From Thalassobius sp049116315 (GTDB lineage: Bacteria > Pseudomonadota > Alphaproteobacteria > Rhodobacterales > Rhodobacteraceae), in the NCBI GenBank assembly GCA_049116315.1, contig JAGDZD010000008.1:1-64000 (forward strand): a stretch of DNA of 64,000 bases, in the 5' to 3' direction. Positions 1 to 7,001 of this stretch are shown in pieces. A program made the translations under genes and the position numbers. Positions within the stretch are counted from its first letter, which is position 1, and each line of letters opens with the position of its first letter. Under the pieces are notes generated by a model. The model had not been told where the DNA came from, ran no database searches, and saw only the letters and a program-made list of their open reading frames with translations.

Positions 1-21
1 CGAATCCTCCTCGGTCCGCCA
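1..21 (+). tRNA. 3' end of a truncated tRNA gene (possibly tRNA-Ser)
   Basis: The first 21 bases read as the end of a tRNA: a T-loop remnant (CGAAT), a 5-nt T-stem strand (CCTCC), a 7-nt acceptor strand (TCGGTCC), discriminator G and an encoded CCA. The 5' part lies outside the window, so the anticodon cannot be read. The G discriminator and C-rich T-stem would suit serine, but this is a guess. Confidence 0.62.
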
Positions 22-318
22 TTTCTCCATAGGAAATCTCAGATAGTTTTGAACCTGCGTTACAAATTGGCGCAATCACGTAGACCTGCCCTTAGATCGC
101 TATGTAGAGAACGGCAACTGCGAGCCAACTAAGAAAAGGCCGCGCGGAGGGCAAATGGCTGCTCTTAGTTAGATGCGGCGATGTCTGACGCGAGTGTACT
201 GTGTCGATGCCGCTTAAATTGCCAAACCAGCACGGCCACATGATCTCAGATCGGTTGCACCGATAGCTTGGGTGGTTGGGTCACTCCGCCGCGCTTGCCC
301 GAGTAAGAGACCTCCACT
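22..318. other. Intergenic region after the tRNA, no gene recognised
   Basis: Nothing with a convincing start, ribosome site and protein-like composition is visible on either strand. The stretch separates the tRNA end from a leftward membrane-protein gene. It is a plausible integration boundary, but no repeat of the tRNA 3' end was seen elsewhere in the window. Confidence 0.4.
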
Positions 319-984
319 TCAGTCCTGCGTTACGGCTTTACCAGCCCCGTCGATAGTCTGGCATGATCCCGGTCCTCGATCATGATCGGCCATCTCCATG
401 AACGAGGCGGCCACGGATCCAGCATATCCCAGCATGGGCACACAAAGGGCGATCCAGACGGCTGTGCGGGCATATCGCCGTCCGACAATCACGAAGAGTG
501 TTGCAGCCAACCCGATTTCAAATATCGCGAACACCCGTCCGTGATAATTCGGGTCCCAATAGGACACTGGGGATCTGAAAACCCAATCCGAAAACGGCAG
601 CAGTTGGCGACGGGCGTCGTCATGGTGCAGCATAAAATCTATGGTGACATGGAGAAACGACGAAAGCGCGAAGGTGGCAACCAACGCGAAAAACAGCTTG
701 TAAGTTTGTGATGCTACCAGCCTCGCGACCCAAGCGAACGCCAAAAGCCCTACATAAAGAGGAATGGCGTTGAGCGTTGATTGCAGGGTCGTCCATGGCG
801 CCTGCCAATAGCGATAGTGGAACACTTCGCAGCCCGAAGCGCCGTTTAGGCGTTCGATAATGAACATGGCCCAGACATCCATGTCCGGAACCACAGCCCC
901 CGCGAGCCCCGCCAATGCAAACGCCCCCTTTTGAGGGCGGGCGAACAAGGCTGCACCAATCAGAAGATGTGTCTGTGTGAACAT
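319..984 (-). CDS. YdjM-like inner-membrane protein (LexA-regulated putative membrane hydrolase family)
   Basis: The protein starts MFTQTHLLIGAALF and has an early VVPDMDVW segment and a later SFLHVTIDFMLHHDD segment. These His/Asp pairs between hydrophobic helices are typical of the YdjM family of membrane-embedded putative metal-dependent hydrolases. About four membrane segments can be seen. I chose the internal ATG at 984 because GAGGGG lies 7 bases upstream; the longer frame to 1032 would run through the operator. It is divergent from the MarR operon and its promoter overlaps two MarR-type palindromes, so it is probably repressed by that regulator. The biochemical activity of the family is not established and its substrate here is unknown. 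Confidence 0.72.
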   Translation of the reverse strand: MFTQTHLLIGAALFARPQKGAFALAGLAGAVVPDMDVWAMFIIERLNGASGCEVFHYRYWQAPWTTLQSTLNAIPLYVGLLAFAWVARLVASQTYKLFFALVATFALSSFLHVTIDFMLHHDDARRQLLPFSDWVFRSPVSYWDPNYHGRVFAIFEIGLAATLFVIVGRRYARTAVWIALCVPMLGYAGSVAASFMEMADHDRGPGSCQTIDGAGKAVTQD

Positions 985-998
985 GTTGAATCCCCTCA

Positions 999-1042
999 TT
1001 GACAACATAGTTGTCAATGTGAGACATGACAACTATGTTGTC
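999..1042. promoter_or_regulatory. Divergent promoter with twin MarR-type palindromic operators
   Basis: Two 15-bp palindromes, GACAACATAGTTGTC at 1001-1015 and GACAACTATGTTGTC at 1028-1042, are exact reverse complements of each other and share arms GACAAC/GTTGTC. On each strand a TTGTCA box is followed 17 bases later by TATGTT, so both divergent promoters have -35 and -10 boxes embedded in the palindromes. Binding by the MarR protein encoded just downstream would block both directions. The symmetry is seen directly; the identity of the binding protein is inferred. Confidence 0.8.
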
Positions 1043-1059
1043 GAACTGGAGGCGCTAGA

Positions 1060-1281
1060 ATGAAAACCCGTGACACTTTTCTCAACGTTCAGATCGACCT
1101 CGTCACGTGCCCGGCGCCCTCTGGCGGAGGGATGGCCTTTGGCTTGCTGGGAACCCGCGCTGAACGTCGCCAGTATGCCCTTGCGTGCACCGATCGAAGG
1201 CCACCTCACGGATCTGGTTTTGGTGCCGGTTTTCACACCGATCCGCAGCAAACAAAAACCGTAGATAGAATCAACACCTGA
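1060..1281 (+). CDS. Small hypothetical protein at the head of the marR operon
   Basis: The 73-residue frame starts at an ATG with GGAGG 7 bases upstream, directly after the divergent promoter, and ends 15 bases before marR. I do not recognise the sequence. It is rich in Gly, Arg and Thr, with no clear domain, membrane segment or signal peptide. A second frame (1070-1264) runs through the same stretch, so composition alone does not prove coding. It may be a real leader peptide or small protein, or just a translated 5' leader. The ribosome site and position are the only support. Confidence 0.35.
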   Translation: MKTRDTFLNVQIDLVTCPAPSGGGMAFGLLGTRAERRQYALACTDRRPPHGSGFGAGFHTDPQQTKTVDRINT

Positions 1282-1296
1282 GCAAAAGGACGCACC

Positions 1297-1764
1297 ATGG
1301 CCACAAAAGCCCAATCCATGACCCAGCTGATCCGGCAGGTGCGCACCTGCTTTAACCTGCTGCGCACACTTGCTGAAAACCTGGCGGCCGATCTGGATGT
1401 GAACCCATCCATGCGTGCCATCATCCAAAGCCTGTCGGAAAGCGGGCCAAGTACCGTCCCTGATCTGGCGCGGGAACGTGGCACCTCGCGTCAGCATGTC
1501 CAGACTGTGATCAACGCTTTGCTGGATCAAGGCCATGTCCAACGCAAAGACAACCCCGAGCACAAGCGCTCGCCGCTCTACTTGCTGAGCACACAAGGTG
1601 ACGCGGTTTATTCCGAAATTCAACGGCGCGAAACAGACCCGATGAAGGACCTAACGGACGCGATGGAACAGGCTGACATCGCGGCTGCGAGTGAGGTTCT
1701 GGCGCGCCTAAATCTTGAGATTGAATGCATCATTAACAAAGGAGATCCAAATGATGGAATTTGA
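1297..1764 (+). CDS. MarR-family transcriptional regulator
   Basis: The 155-residue protein has the layout of MarR dimeric repressors: an N-terminal dimerisation helix, a winged helix-turn-helix around residues 50-100 (PDLARERGTSRQHVQTVINAL, then a wing with KDNPEHKRSPLY), and a C-terminal helix. MarR proteins usually bind phenolic or oxidative ligands and release palindromic operators. Twin palindromes lie about 260 bases upstream in the promoter that drives this operon, so autorepression is likely. The gene overlaps the next one (start at 1751), indicating co-translation with a membrane peptide and a methyltransferase. The inducer cannot be deduced. Confidence 0.88.
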   Translation: MATKAQSMTQLIRQVRTCFNLLRTLAENLAADLDVNPSMRAIIQSLSESGPSTVPDLARERGTSRQHVQTVINALLDQGHVQRKDNPEHKRSPLYLLSTQGDAVYSEIQRRETDPMKDLTDAMEQADIAAASEVLARLNLEIECIINKGDPNDGI

Positions 1765-1978
1765 AAACAAAGGTCACGGACGCACAATTATGAAGTCGTT
1801 GCTCGTGATTATCGTCGGCGGCGTCGCGATCCTCTGGTCTTGGAATACCCTTGCTGTGGACTTGTTCGGCCTGCCGGAAATGGCATTCCGCCACGCGCTT
1901 GCGTCGGTCTTGCTGCTGGTCGCAATTGGATCGCTGATCGGCCTTCCAAGCTTGTTCAGTCGGTTCAAGGAAAGCTGA
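1751..1978 (+). CDS. Small two-helix membrane protein
   Basis: The start at ATG 1751 is preceded by AGGAG and overlaps the end of marR by 14 bases. The 75-residue product has a polar N-terminus, then two hydrophobic segments (about residues 15-35, with SLLVIIVGGVAILWSW, and 45-68, with HALASVLLLVAIGSLIGL). I do not recognise a named family. It sits in the MarR operon ahead of the methyltransferase and may be a partner of the YdjM-like membrane protein encoded divergently; that link is inference only. Confidence 0.62.
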   Translation: MMEFENKGHGRTIMKSLLVIIVGGVAILWSWNTLAVDLFGLPEMAFRHALASVLLLVAIGSLIGLPSLFSRFKES

Positions 1979-1982
1979 GACG

Positions 1983-2615
1983 ATGTCACTCAAAACGGCA
2001 ATAGTTCGACAATTCGGCAAGCCCTCTGGGCTTGTCGGCAGCTTGGCGGGTAATATCATGGCCCGCCGGTCCTCAAATCGTATTCGCAACAAAAAAACTG
2101 TGGACCTGATGCAGTTGCGGACGGACAGCCGTGTCTTGGAAGTTGGGTGCGGCCCCGGACTGGCCTTGGCGCAATGTGCCGAACACATCAGCGATGGCAT
2201 AGTTGTGGGCTTGGACCACTCGCCCGTTATGATCAAACAAGCCCAAAGGCGGGTTCTCAGAGCCGAGCATGCGACGAAAGTGGCCCTTCATGTCGGTGGC
2301 ATAGAAAAACTGCAAGACTGGCAATCAGCGTTCGACCGCATCTATTCCTTGAACGTCATCCAGTTCATTCCCAATAAGGCGGATTACTTTCACGCGGTGC
2401 TGGACGCATTGGACACCAATGGGACGTGCTTTACGACCTATCAGCCAAGATTGGACAATGACGACCCGAACGGCGCAGCGGCAATGGCTGATGAAATTGC
2501 AGCATTGATGCAATCCGTTGGATTTCAAAAAATTGACTGCACCGAGATCGCTGCAGGGCCAACACCGGCAATATGTGTATCCGGGGTCAAAGGGAGTGTG
2601 GAGCCATCTACTTAA
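1983..2615 (+). CDS. Class I SAM-dependent methyltransferase
   Basis: Residues 44-60 carry the glycine-rich SAM-binding motif I (VLEVGCGPGLALA), followed by an acidic motif II (VVGLDHSP) and a post-motif stretch (FDRIYSLNVIQFI). This is the Rossmann-fold arrangement of the UbiE/Methyltransf_11 type. At 210 residues it is a single-domain enzyme. It is the last gene of the MarR operon, 4 bases after the membrane peptide. Targets of such MarR-linked methyltransferases are often small lipophilic or phenolic molecules, but nothing in the sequence fixes the substrate here. Confidence 0.85.
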   Translation: MSLKTAIVRQFGKPSGLVGSLAGNIMARRSSNRIRNKKTVDLMQLRTDSRVLEVGCGPGLALAQCAEHISDGIVVGLDHSPVMIKQAQRRVLRAEHATKVALHVGGIEKLQDWQSAFDRIYSLNVIQFIPNKADYFHAVLDALDTNGTCFTTYQPRLDNDDPNGAAAMADEIAALMQSVGFQKIDCTEIAAGPTPAICVSGVKGSVEPST

Positions 2616-2962
2616 ACAGCCACTGGCGCAGCTGTAGTGAATTCGCACTCCGCCCCGCTTATGCGGCCCTGCAAAGCAGCACTTTGAACGTCTGATATCG
2701 GTCCGTGATTGCAACGGTATGGCTGCTTCAAACGGCATTCGGTCATTCGAAAGCGGGCATCAGCTGGCGGATGGCCCGGAATTTGATGGAGTGTTTTGAA
2801 ACATGAGAAAGGTTGTTTTGACACCCTTTGGGCCTGCTGAGGTCGGGCGTTAGGTTTTCCGGTCACCAGTCGGCAACGCAACTCGTCATGCAAAAAGTGA
2901 AAATAGGTAGGGATATGCCTAACTTTTGTTGACGGTGTCCTCGGGCGCGTATACTTAGGGGT
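2616..2962. other. Intergenic region without a recognised gene
   Basis: This gap of about 350 bases separates the methyltransferase from arsR. Its last 40 bases hold the arsR promoter and operator candidate. The leftward open frame across it (2612-3160) reads into arsR on the wrong strand and has no ribosome site. Confidence 0.5.
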
Positions 2963-2971
2963 ATGGCTAAG
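2929..2971 (+). promoter_or_regulatory. Promoter and ArsR-type operator overlapping the arsR start codon
   Basis: A TTGACG box at 2929-2934 is followed, after a short 15-base spacer, by TATACT at 2950-2955. An inverted repeat CTTAG-N8-CTAAG spans 2954-2971 and covers the start codon at 2963; a weaker TAGG...CCTA pair lies just upstream. Transcription would start at about 2962, giving an almost leaderless message. Autorepression by the ArsR product is the likely function. Confidence 0.5.
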
Positions 2972-3304
2972 TATGATGCGACCCTTGATTTGTGCTTCTC
3001 TGCGCTTGGAGATCCTACGCGTCGCAAGATCCTTCAACGTCTTGCACGAGGAGAGGCGAGTGTCAGCGAATTGGCTGAACCGCACGATATGGCGCTGCCG
3101 TCTTTTCTGGAGCATCTGAAAAAACTGGAAGCAGCGGGTCTTGTCACCTCGACAAAACAAGGCCGGACGCGCACCTGCGCCCTCGCGCCCAATGCGTTTT
3201 CCCCAGCCAAAGATTGGCTGAGCACGCAGAGTGACATCTGGGAAGCGCGTCTTGATTGTCTGGACGCCTATGTCACCACTTTGAAGACGGAACAGTCCAA
3301 ATGA
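2963..3304 (+). CDS. ArsR-family transcriptional regulator
   Basis: The 113-residue protein opens with FSALGDPTRRKILQRL, the hallmark first helices of ArsR/SmtB regulators. It continues with a winged helix in which VSELAEPHDMALPSFLEHLKKL is the recognition region and LVTSTKQGRTR the wing. There is no cluster of cysteines, so it does not look like a metal sensor. It belongs to the subgroup paired with SRPBCC (AHSA1-like) proteins. The next gene starts inside its stop codon (ATGA), which indicates tight coupling. There is little room for a ribosome site before the ATG. Confidence 0.87.
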   Translation: MAKYDATLDLCFSALGDPTRRKILQRLARGEASVSELAEPHDMALPSFLEHLKKLEAAGLVTSTKQGRTRTCALAPNAFSPAKDWLSTQSDIWEARLDCLDAYVTTLKTEQSK

Positions 3305-3768
3305 AGCTCGACCCGCAAACCGATCTGACGTTCACCCGGACGCTCAATGCACCGCGCCTTTTGCTATGGGAGTGTTGGACCACGCCGCGACACATAGAGC
3401 AGTTTTTCGTTCCCAAACCAAATTCGGTTGATCGCTGCGAGATCGACCTGCGTGTTGGGGGAAAATTCAACACTGTGATGATCGTCGAGGGTGCCAAAGT
3501 GGACAATAAGGCGGTCTATCTTGAAATAGAACATGGTAAGCGGTTGGTGTTCACCGACACCTATGGCGAGGGCTGGAAGCCGGCAGCCGACCCCTTCATG
3601 ACGGCGATCCTCACATTTGAAGATGATGGCAACGGTGGCACCACCTACACAGCGACGGCGCGGCATCGCTCTTCTCAGGACTGCAAATCCCACGCGGATA
3701 GGGGCTTTTTTGACGGATGGGGCACGGTTGCAATCCAGCTAGAGGAATACGCGCGCAGTCTGGGGTAA
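3301..3768 (+). CDS. SRPBCC/AHSA1-like ligand-binding domain protein
   Basis: I start this at ATG 3301, which overlaps the arsR stop as ATGA. The 155-residue product begins with LTFTRTLNAPRLLLWECWTTPRHIEQFF, the typical opening of the Bet v1/AHSA1-like (SRPBCC) fold, and ends with GWGTVAIQLEEYARS, its usual C-terminal helix. This fold forms a deep hydrophobic pocket for small ligands. ArsR-SRPBCC pairs are common in proteobacteria and are thought to act in detoxification or stress signalling. The ligand is unknown. Confidence 0.85.
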   Translation: MKLDPQTDLTFTRTLNAPRLLLWECWTTPRHIEQFFVPKPNSVDRCEIDLRVGGKFNTVMIVEGAKVDNKAVYLEIEHGKRLVFTDTYGEGWKPAADPFMTAILTFEDDGNGGTTYTATARHRSSQDCKSHADRGFFDGWGTVAIQLEEYARSLG

Positions 3769-3898
3769 CCTGATTGCCGCTGCCCTTACTGCGGGACAGC
3801 CTTGTTCTGAGGGCGACCCTTGGCGGGGGATGAGACAGGTATTTGGCTGGTTGCAGGTGACCGAAAGGTCGTCTTGGGTCACCAAACGGGTGCGAATG

Positions 3899-3913
3899 GA
3901 GCGGTTTCCGCTC
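3899..3913. repeat. GAGCG-N5-CGCTC mini-hairpin (copy 1 of 6)
   Basis: A perfect 5-bp stem with a 5-nt spacer lies 63 bases before the histidine kinase start. The same form occurs at 8260, 8291, 16989, 17020 and 19216. Here it is followed by ATTTTTC, so it could also act as a weak terminator. Confidence 0.6.
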
Positions 3914-3975
3914 ATTTTTCCCGATCGTCGATTAAACTTTGAACGAAATTGGTGTTAACTCTGCCCTCGGGAGGA

Positions 3976-5670
3976 ATGAGTTTGAACCTTGGTTTCAAAT
4001 CTCTACAGTTGAACGTTGCTCGGCGGTATCTTTGGGGGGCGCTGGTGGCGGCTTTGATTCCGCTGATTGCGATTGCGGCGCTCTATGATCGCTATAGCGC
4101 AAACCTTCTGAACAACCTGATTTCAAATCGTGTGAATGCAAACCTTGAAGCCACAGCGGCAAGGATGAACAATTTTATGTCGGTTCAGGTCAATCGTTTG
4201 GAAAACATCGTTGATCTGACGGATACGGCTGCGTTCTTTCAAAGTGGACCTCAGGCAGAAGTCACTGAATTGCTTGAGGATATCCTGCGACTTGAGGCGG
4301 AAAGTTCTGATATCTACGCGATTGAACTGTCTGACATTGGCGGGACGGTCCTGAAAGTCTTTCCTGAAACGCGCGATATCGGCGCAATCGACGGCGAAGA
4401 GACGCTGCCGTGGATTCAACATGCAAACGCCGAGCTTCTGGGCCCAGTCATCCCGCAAAATGGGCGTCCGGGGTGGTTTCGCATTTCAATGCCTGTAGAG
4501 GTAAACCAACAAGCGGTTGGCAAGGTCTCGTTACGCATGCGCCTGTCCTCTTTGACCGAGCAGGCCGCGTCTTTGATCGAACCGGGGGTCTATTTCCCGC
4601 AGATAGTTGTGTTTGACCGCATTCATCTTACGGCTGCCGGGACACCCGCAGTGCCGGGGCAGGTCCTTGCCAAATCAAGGCAGTTCTTTCCCGGATGGCG
4701 CATTCATTTGGTCGAGGGGCACAACCGCTACCAAGAGCCAAAGACCTTTATCCGTTACCTGTTGCTGTTGGCGGCGGCGCTGTCGGTGCTGGGGCTGGTT
4801 TATATGTTTTTTCAGATGTCGCAAAAGCTGTCCGGTCATCTGCAACCCCTGAGCCACGGCGCGCGCGCCATTGCCAACGGCAATTTCAATGTGTCGGTTT
4901 CCGAAGATGCGCCGGGGGAATTGGGTGTTTTGGCCCGAAGTTACAACCGCATGCGGCTTCAACTGGGTAAACTCATCGACTCTCGGGTGGATGTGGAACG
5001 TCGGGCGGCACTTGGCAATATGGCCGCTGGGATTGCGCATGAAATCAGGAACCCCCTGACCACGGTGTCCAATACGGTGCATGGGCTAAAGTTGGCGGAG
5101 CAGGACAAAGATCGGGTTGAGATGCTTGAGGTGATTTCATCAGAGATCGACCGCGTGGACGCGACAATTTCCGAATTCTTGAACTATGCGCGTCCAAGTG
5201 TGCCGCAAAAAGAGCAACTGCTGGTGCGGGATCTGTTTAAATTTCTCAAAACACTCGTGGCGGCGACAGCGCATGAACGCGGGGTCAAAATTCATGTGTC
5301 CGGAGAGTCCAACTTGCGGGTTTTTGTCGACGAAACCCATTGCCGGCAAATCCTACTAAATCTCGCATTGAATGCCATCGAGGCCATGCCCAAGGGCGGT
5401 CATCTGACGTTACGCGCTTATCGCGAGCGTGACGAAGCCGTCATCGTCATTGCCGACGATGGCGTTGGCATGGACGCCGAATTGCAGGCAAAAATCATGC
5501 GCCCGTTTTTCACAACCCGTGCAAATGGCAACGGTCTTGGGCTTTCGGTTACGTATCAACTTGTTGAGGCGAACGCCGGTGTGTTGGAGATCGAAAGCGA
5601 ATTGGGGGAGGGCACCACGGTATTGGTTCGCTTTCCGATGACGCAAAGACAAAAGGCCCAAGTGTCATGA
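3976..5670 (+). CDS. Membrane sensor histidine kinase (NtrB/DctB-like)
   Basis: Membrane helix 1 is at about residues 16-36 and helix 2 at about 258-281, bracketing a periplasmic sensing domain of about 220 residues. A HAMP-like linker, a HisKA H-box (AHEIRNPLTT, phosphorylated His about 355), N box (NLALNAIEAMPKGG), G1 (DDGVGMD) and G2 (GNGLGLSV) follow. All catalytic boxes look intact. The start is uncertain: GGAGG sits 1 base before ATG 3976 but 7 bases before an in-frame TTG at 3982, and TTG 3949 opens a longer frame. The stop overlaps the regulator gene (ATGA). The next gene but one encodes an orphan binding protein, so the sensor may read a protein-bound ligand. Confidence 0.92.
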   Translation: MSLNLGFKSLQLNVARRYLWGALVAALIPLIAIAALYDRYSANLLNNLISNRVNANLEATAARMNNFMSVQVNRLENIVDLTDTAAFFQSGPQAEVTELLEDILRLEAESSDIYAIELSDIGGTVLKVFPETRDIGAIDGEETLPWIQHANAELLGPVIPQNGRPGWFRISMPVEVNQQAVGKVSLRMRLSSLTEQAASLIEPGVYFPQIVVFDRIHLTAAGTPAVPGQVLAKSRQFFPGWRIHLVEGHNRYQEPKTFIRYLLLLAAALSVLGLVYMFFQMSQKLSGHLQPLSHGARAIANGNFNVSVSEDAPGELGVLARSYNRMRLQLGKLIDSRVDVERRAALGNMAAGIAHEIRNPLTTVSNTVHGLKLAEQDKDRVEMLEVISSEIDRVDATISEFLNYARPSVPQKEQLLVRDLFKFLKTLVAATAHERGVKIHVSGESNLRVFVDETHCRQILLNLALNAIEAMPKGGHLTLRAYRERDEAVIVIADDGVGMDAELQAKIMRPFFTTRANGNGLGLSVTYQLVEANAGVLEIESELGEGTTVLVRFPMTQRQKAQVS

Positions 5671-7001
5671 AACAAACCACAGTTTTGATCATTGATGATG
5701 AGGTGAAGCTTACGCAGTCCTTGGCGTTTGCGTTGCGGCAAACTGGTATGGAATGCCTTGAGGCGCACAACGGTCATATGGGGTGTGAAATTGCCGAACG
5801 CCACCAGCCCGACGCAGTCTTGTTGGATATTCGGATGCCGGGGCAAAACGGGATCGAAACGCTGGGTTGGATGCGGGAAAATTTGCCTGATTTGCCAATT
5901 GTGATGATGTCGGCCTTTGATGACACGCAAGATGCGGTCACAGCGATCAAGATGGGGGCGATTGACTACCTGTCCAAACCCTTTGACGTCGAAGAGCTTA
6001 TCCTGTTGATCCAAGACATCAGCAAACGTCGACAGTTGGAATCCGAAGTCGACTATCTGTGTGAAAAGCAGAGCGAAAACACTGATTTTATTGGAAACTC
6101 TCATCTGTCGCGGAACTTGAGGGCGCAAATTCGACGGATCGGCGAAAGCCAGACGCAGACGATTTTGCTGAGTGGTGAAACCGGTGTCGGCAAAGCCGTT
6201 GTCGCGCGCCAGATCCACATTCAAGGCTGCGACCCGGAAAAGCCTTTCGTCGAAATCAACTGCGCGACTTTGCCGGAACAACGGATCGAGGCGGAACTTT
6301 TTGGTGCAGAAAAAGGCGCACTGCCGGGGCTGCATTCCAGACGACGCGGATTGGTTGAAATTGCGGATGGTGGCTCATTGTTTTTGGATGAGGTGAGTGA
6401 AATGCCCCTTGCCGTGCAGTCCAAATTGCTGACCTTCCTCGAAACCCGCTCTTATCGCCCATTGGGCAGCGCGCGTGAAAAATTTGCCGATGTCAGGGTC
6501 ATTGCTGCCACCAACAAAAACCTCGAGGAAGAAGTGGGCGCAGAGCGCTTTCGACAGGATCTGTTTTACCGTTTGAATATCATCCCGGTGGAAATCCCAC
6601 CACTGCGCGAGCGCAAAGAGGATATTGAAACGCTGGCACTCTATTTTGCCCACCGCTTAGGTCAGGAAACCGCAATCAAGCCGGTGGTTTTTGCAAAATC
6701 CGCGATGTCGTTGATGGCGGCCTATGGTTGGCCGGGCAATGTAAGAGAGCTGAAGAACCTGATTGAACGATTGGCGATATTGCATCCCGGACAGTTGGTT
6801 GGCCCAGACGATTTGCCATTGGAAATCCGGGCAACAGAGGACGGCGGACCAGAGACAATCGAAGATTCAATGCGCGTGGTTGAACGGACAATGATACAAG
6901 AGGCCTTGCTAAAGTCAGGCGGCAAAAAGGGCGCCGCAGCGGATCGGTTGGGCATTTCGCGCCATGCTCTCAAACGCAAAATGCAGCGGCTTGGTTTCTG
7001 A
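5667..7001 (+). CDS. NtrC-type response regulator with a degenerate GAFTGA motif
   Basis: A receiver domain (residues 1-120; acidic pair D10/D11, phospho-acceptor D54, S82, K104) precedes an AAA+ domain with Walker A GETGVGK at 170-176 and Walker B SLFLDEV at 237-243, then a Fis-type helix-turn-helix at the C-terminus. Where sigma-54 activators have GAFTGA, this protein has GALPGL (217-222). That loop contacts sigma-54, and NtrC of Rhodobacter capsulatus, which lacks it, is known to work with the housekeeping polymerase. This regulator therefore probably does not use sigma-54 in the normal way. It is translationally coupled to the kinase and the binding protein on both sides. Confidence 0.92.
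   Translation: MKQTTVLIIDDEVKLTQSLAFALRQTGMECLEAHNGHMGCEIAERHQPDAVLLDIRMPGQNGIETLGWMRENLPDLPIVMMSAFDDTQDAVTAIKMGAIDYLSKPFDVEELILLIQDISKRRQLESEVDYLCEKQSENTDFIGNSHLSRNLRAQIRRIGESQTQTILLSGETGVGKAVVARQIHIQGCDPEKPFVEINCATLPEQRIEAELFGAEKGALPGLHSRRRGLVEIADGGSLFLDEVSEMPLAVQSKLLTFLETRSYRPLGSAREKFADVRVIAATNKNLEEEVGAERFRQDLFYRLNIIPVEIPPLRERKEDIETLALYFAHRLGQETAIKPVVFAKSAMSLMAAYGWPGNVRELKNLIERLAILHPGQLVGPDDLPLEIRATEDGGPETIEDSMRVVERTMIQEALLKSGGKKGAAADRLGISRHALKRKMQRLGF

Noticed and set aside
1033..1623. A minus-strand frame of 196 residues across the small ORF and marR
   Set aside because: marR is well supported on the plus strand, and the frame begins inside the operator.
5556..6335. A 259-residue minus-strand frame across the histidine kinase and regulator junction
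   Set aside because: Both plus-strand genes are unmistakable; the frame has no ribosome site and no domain.
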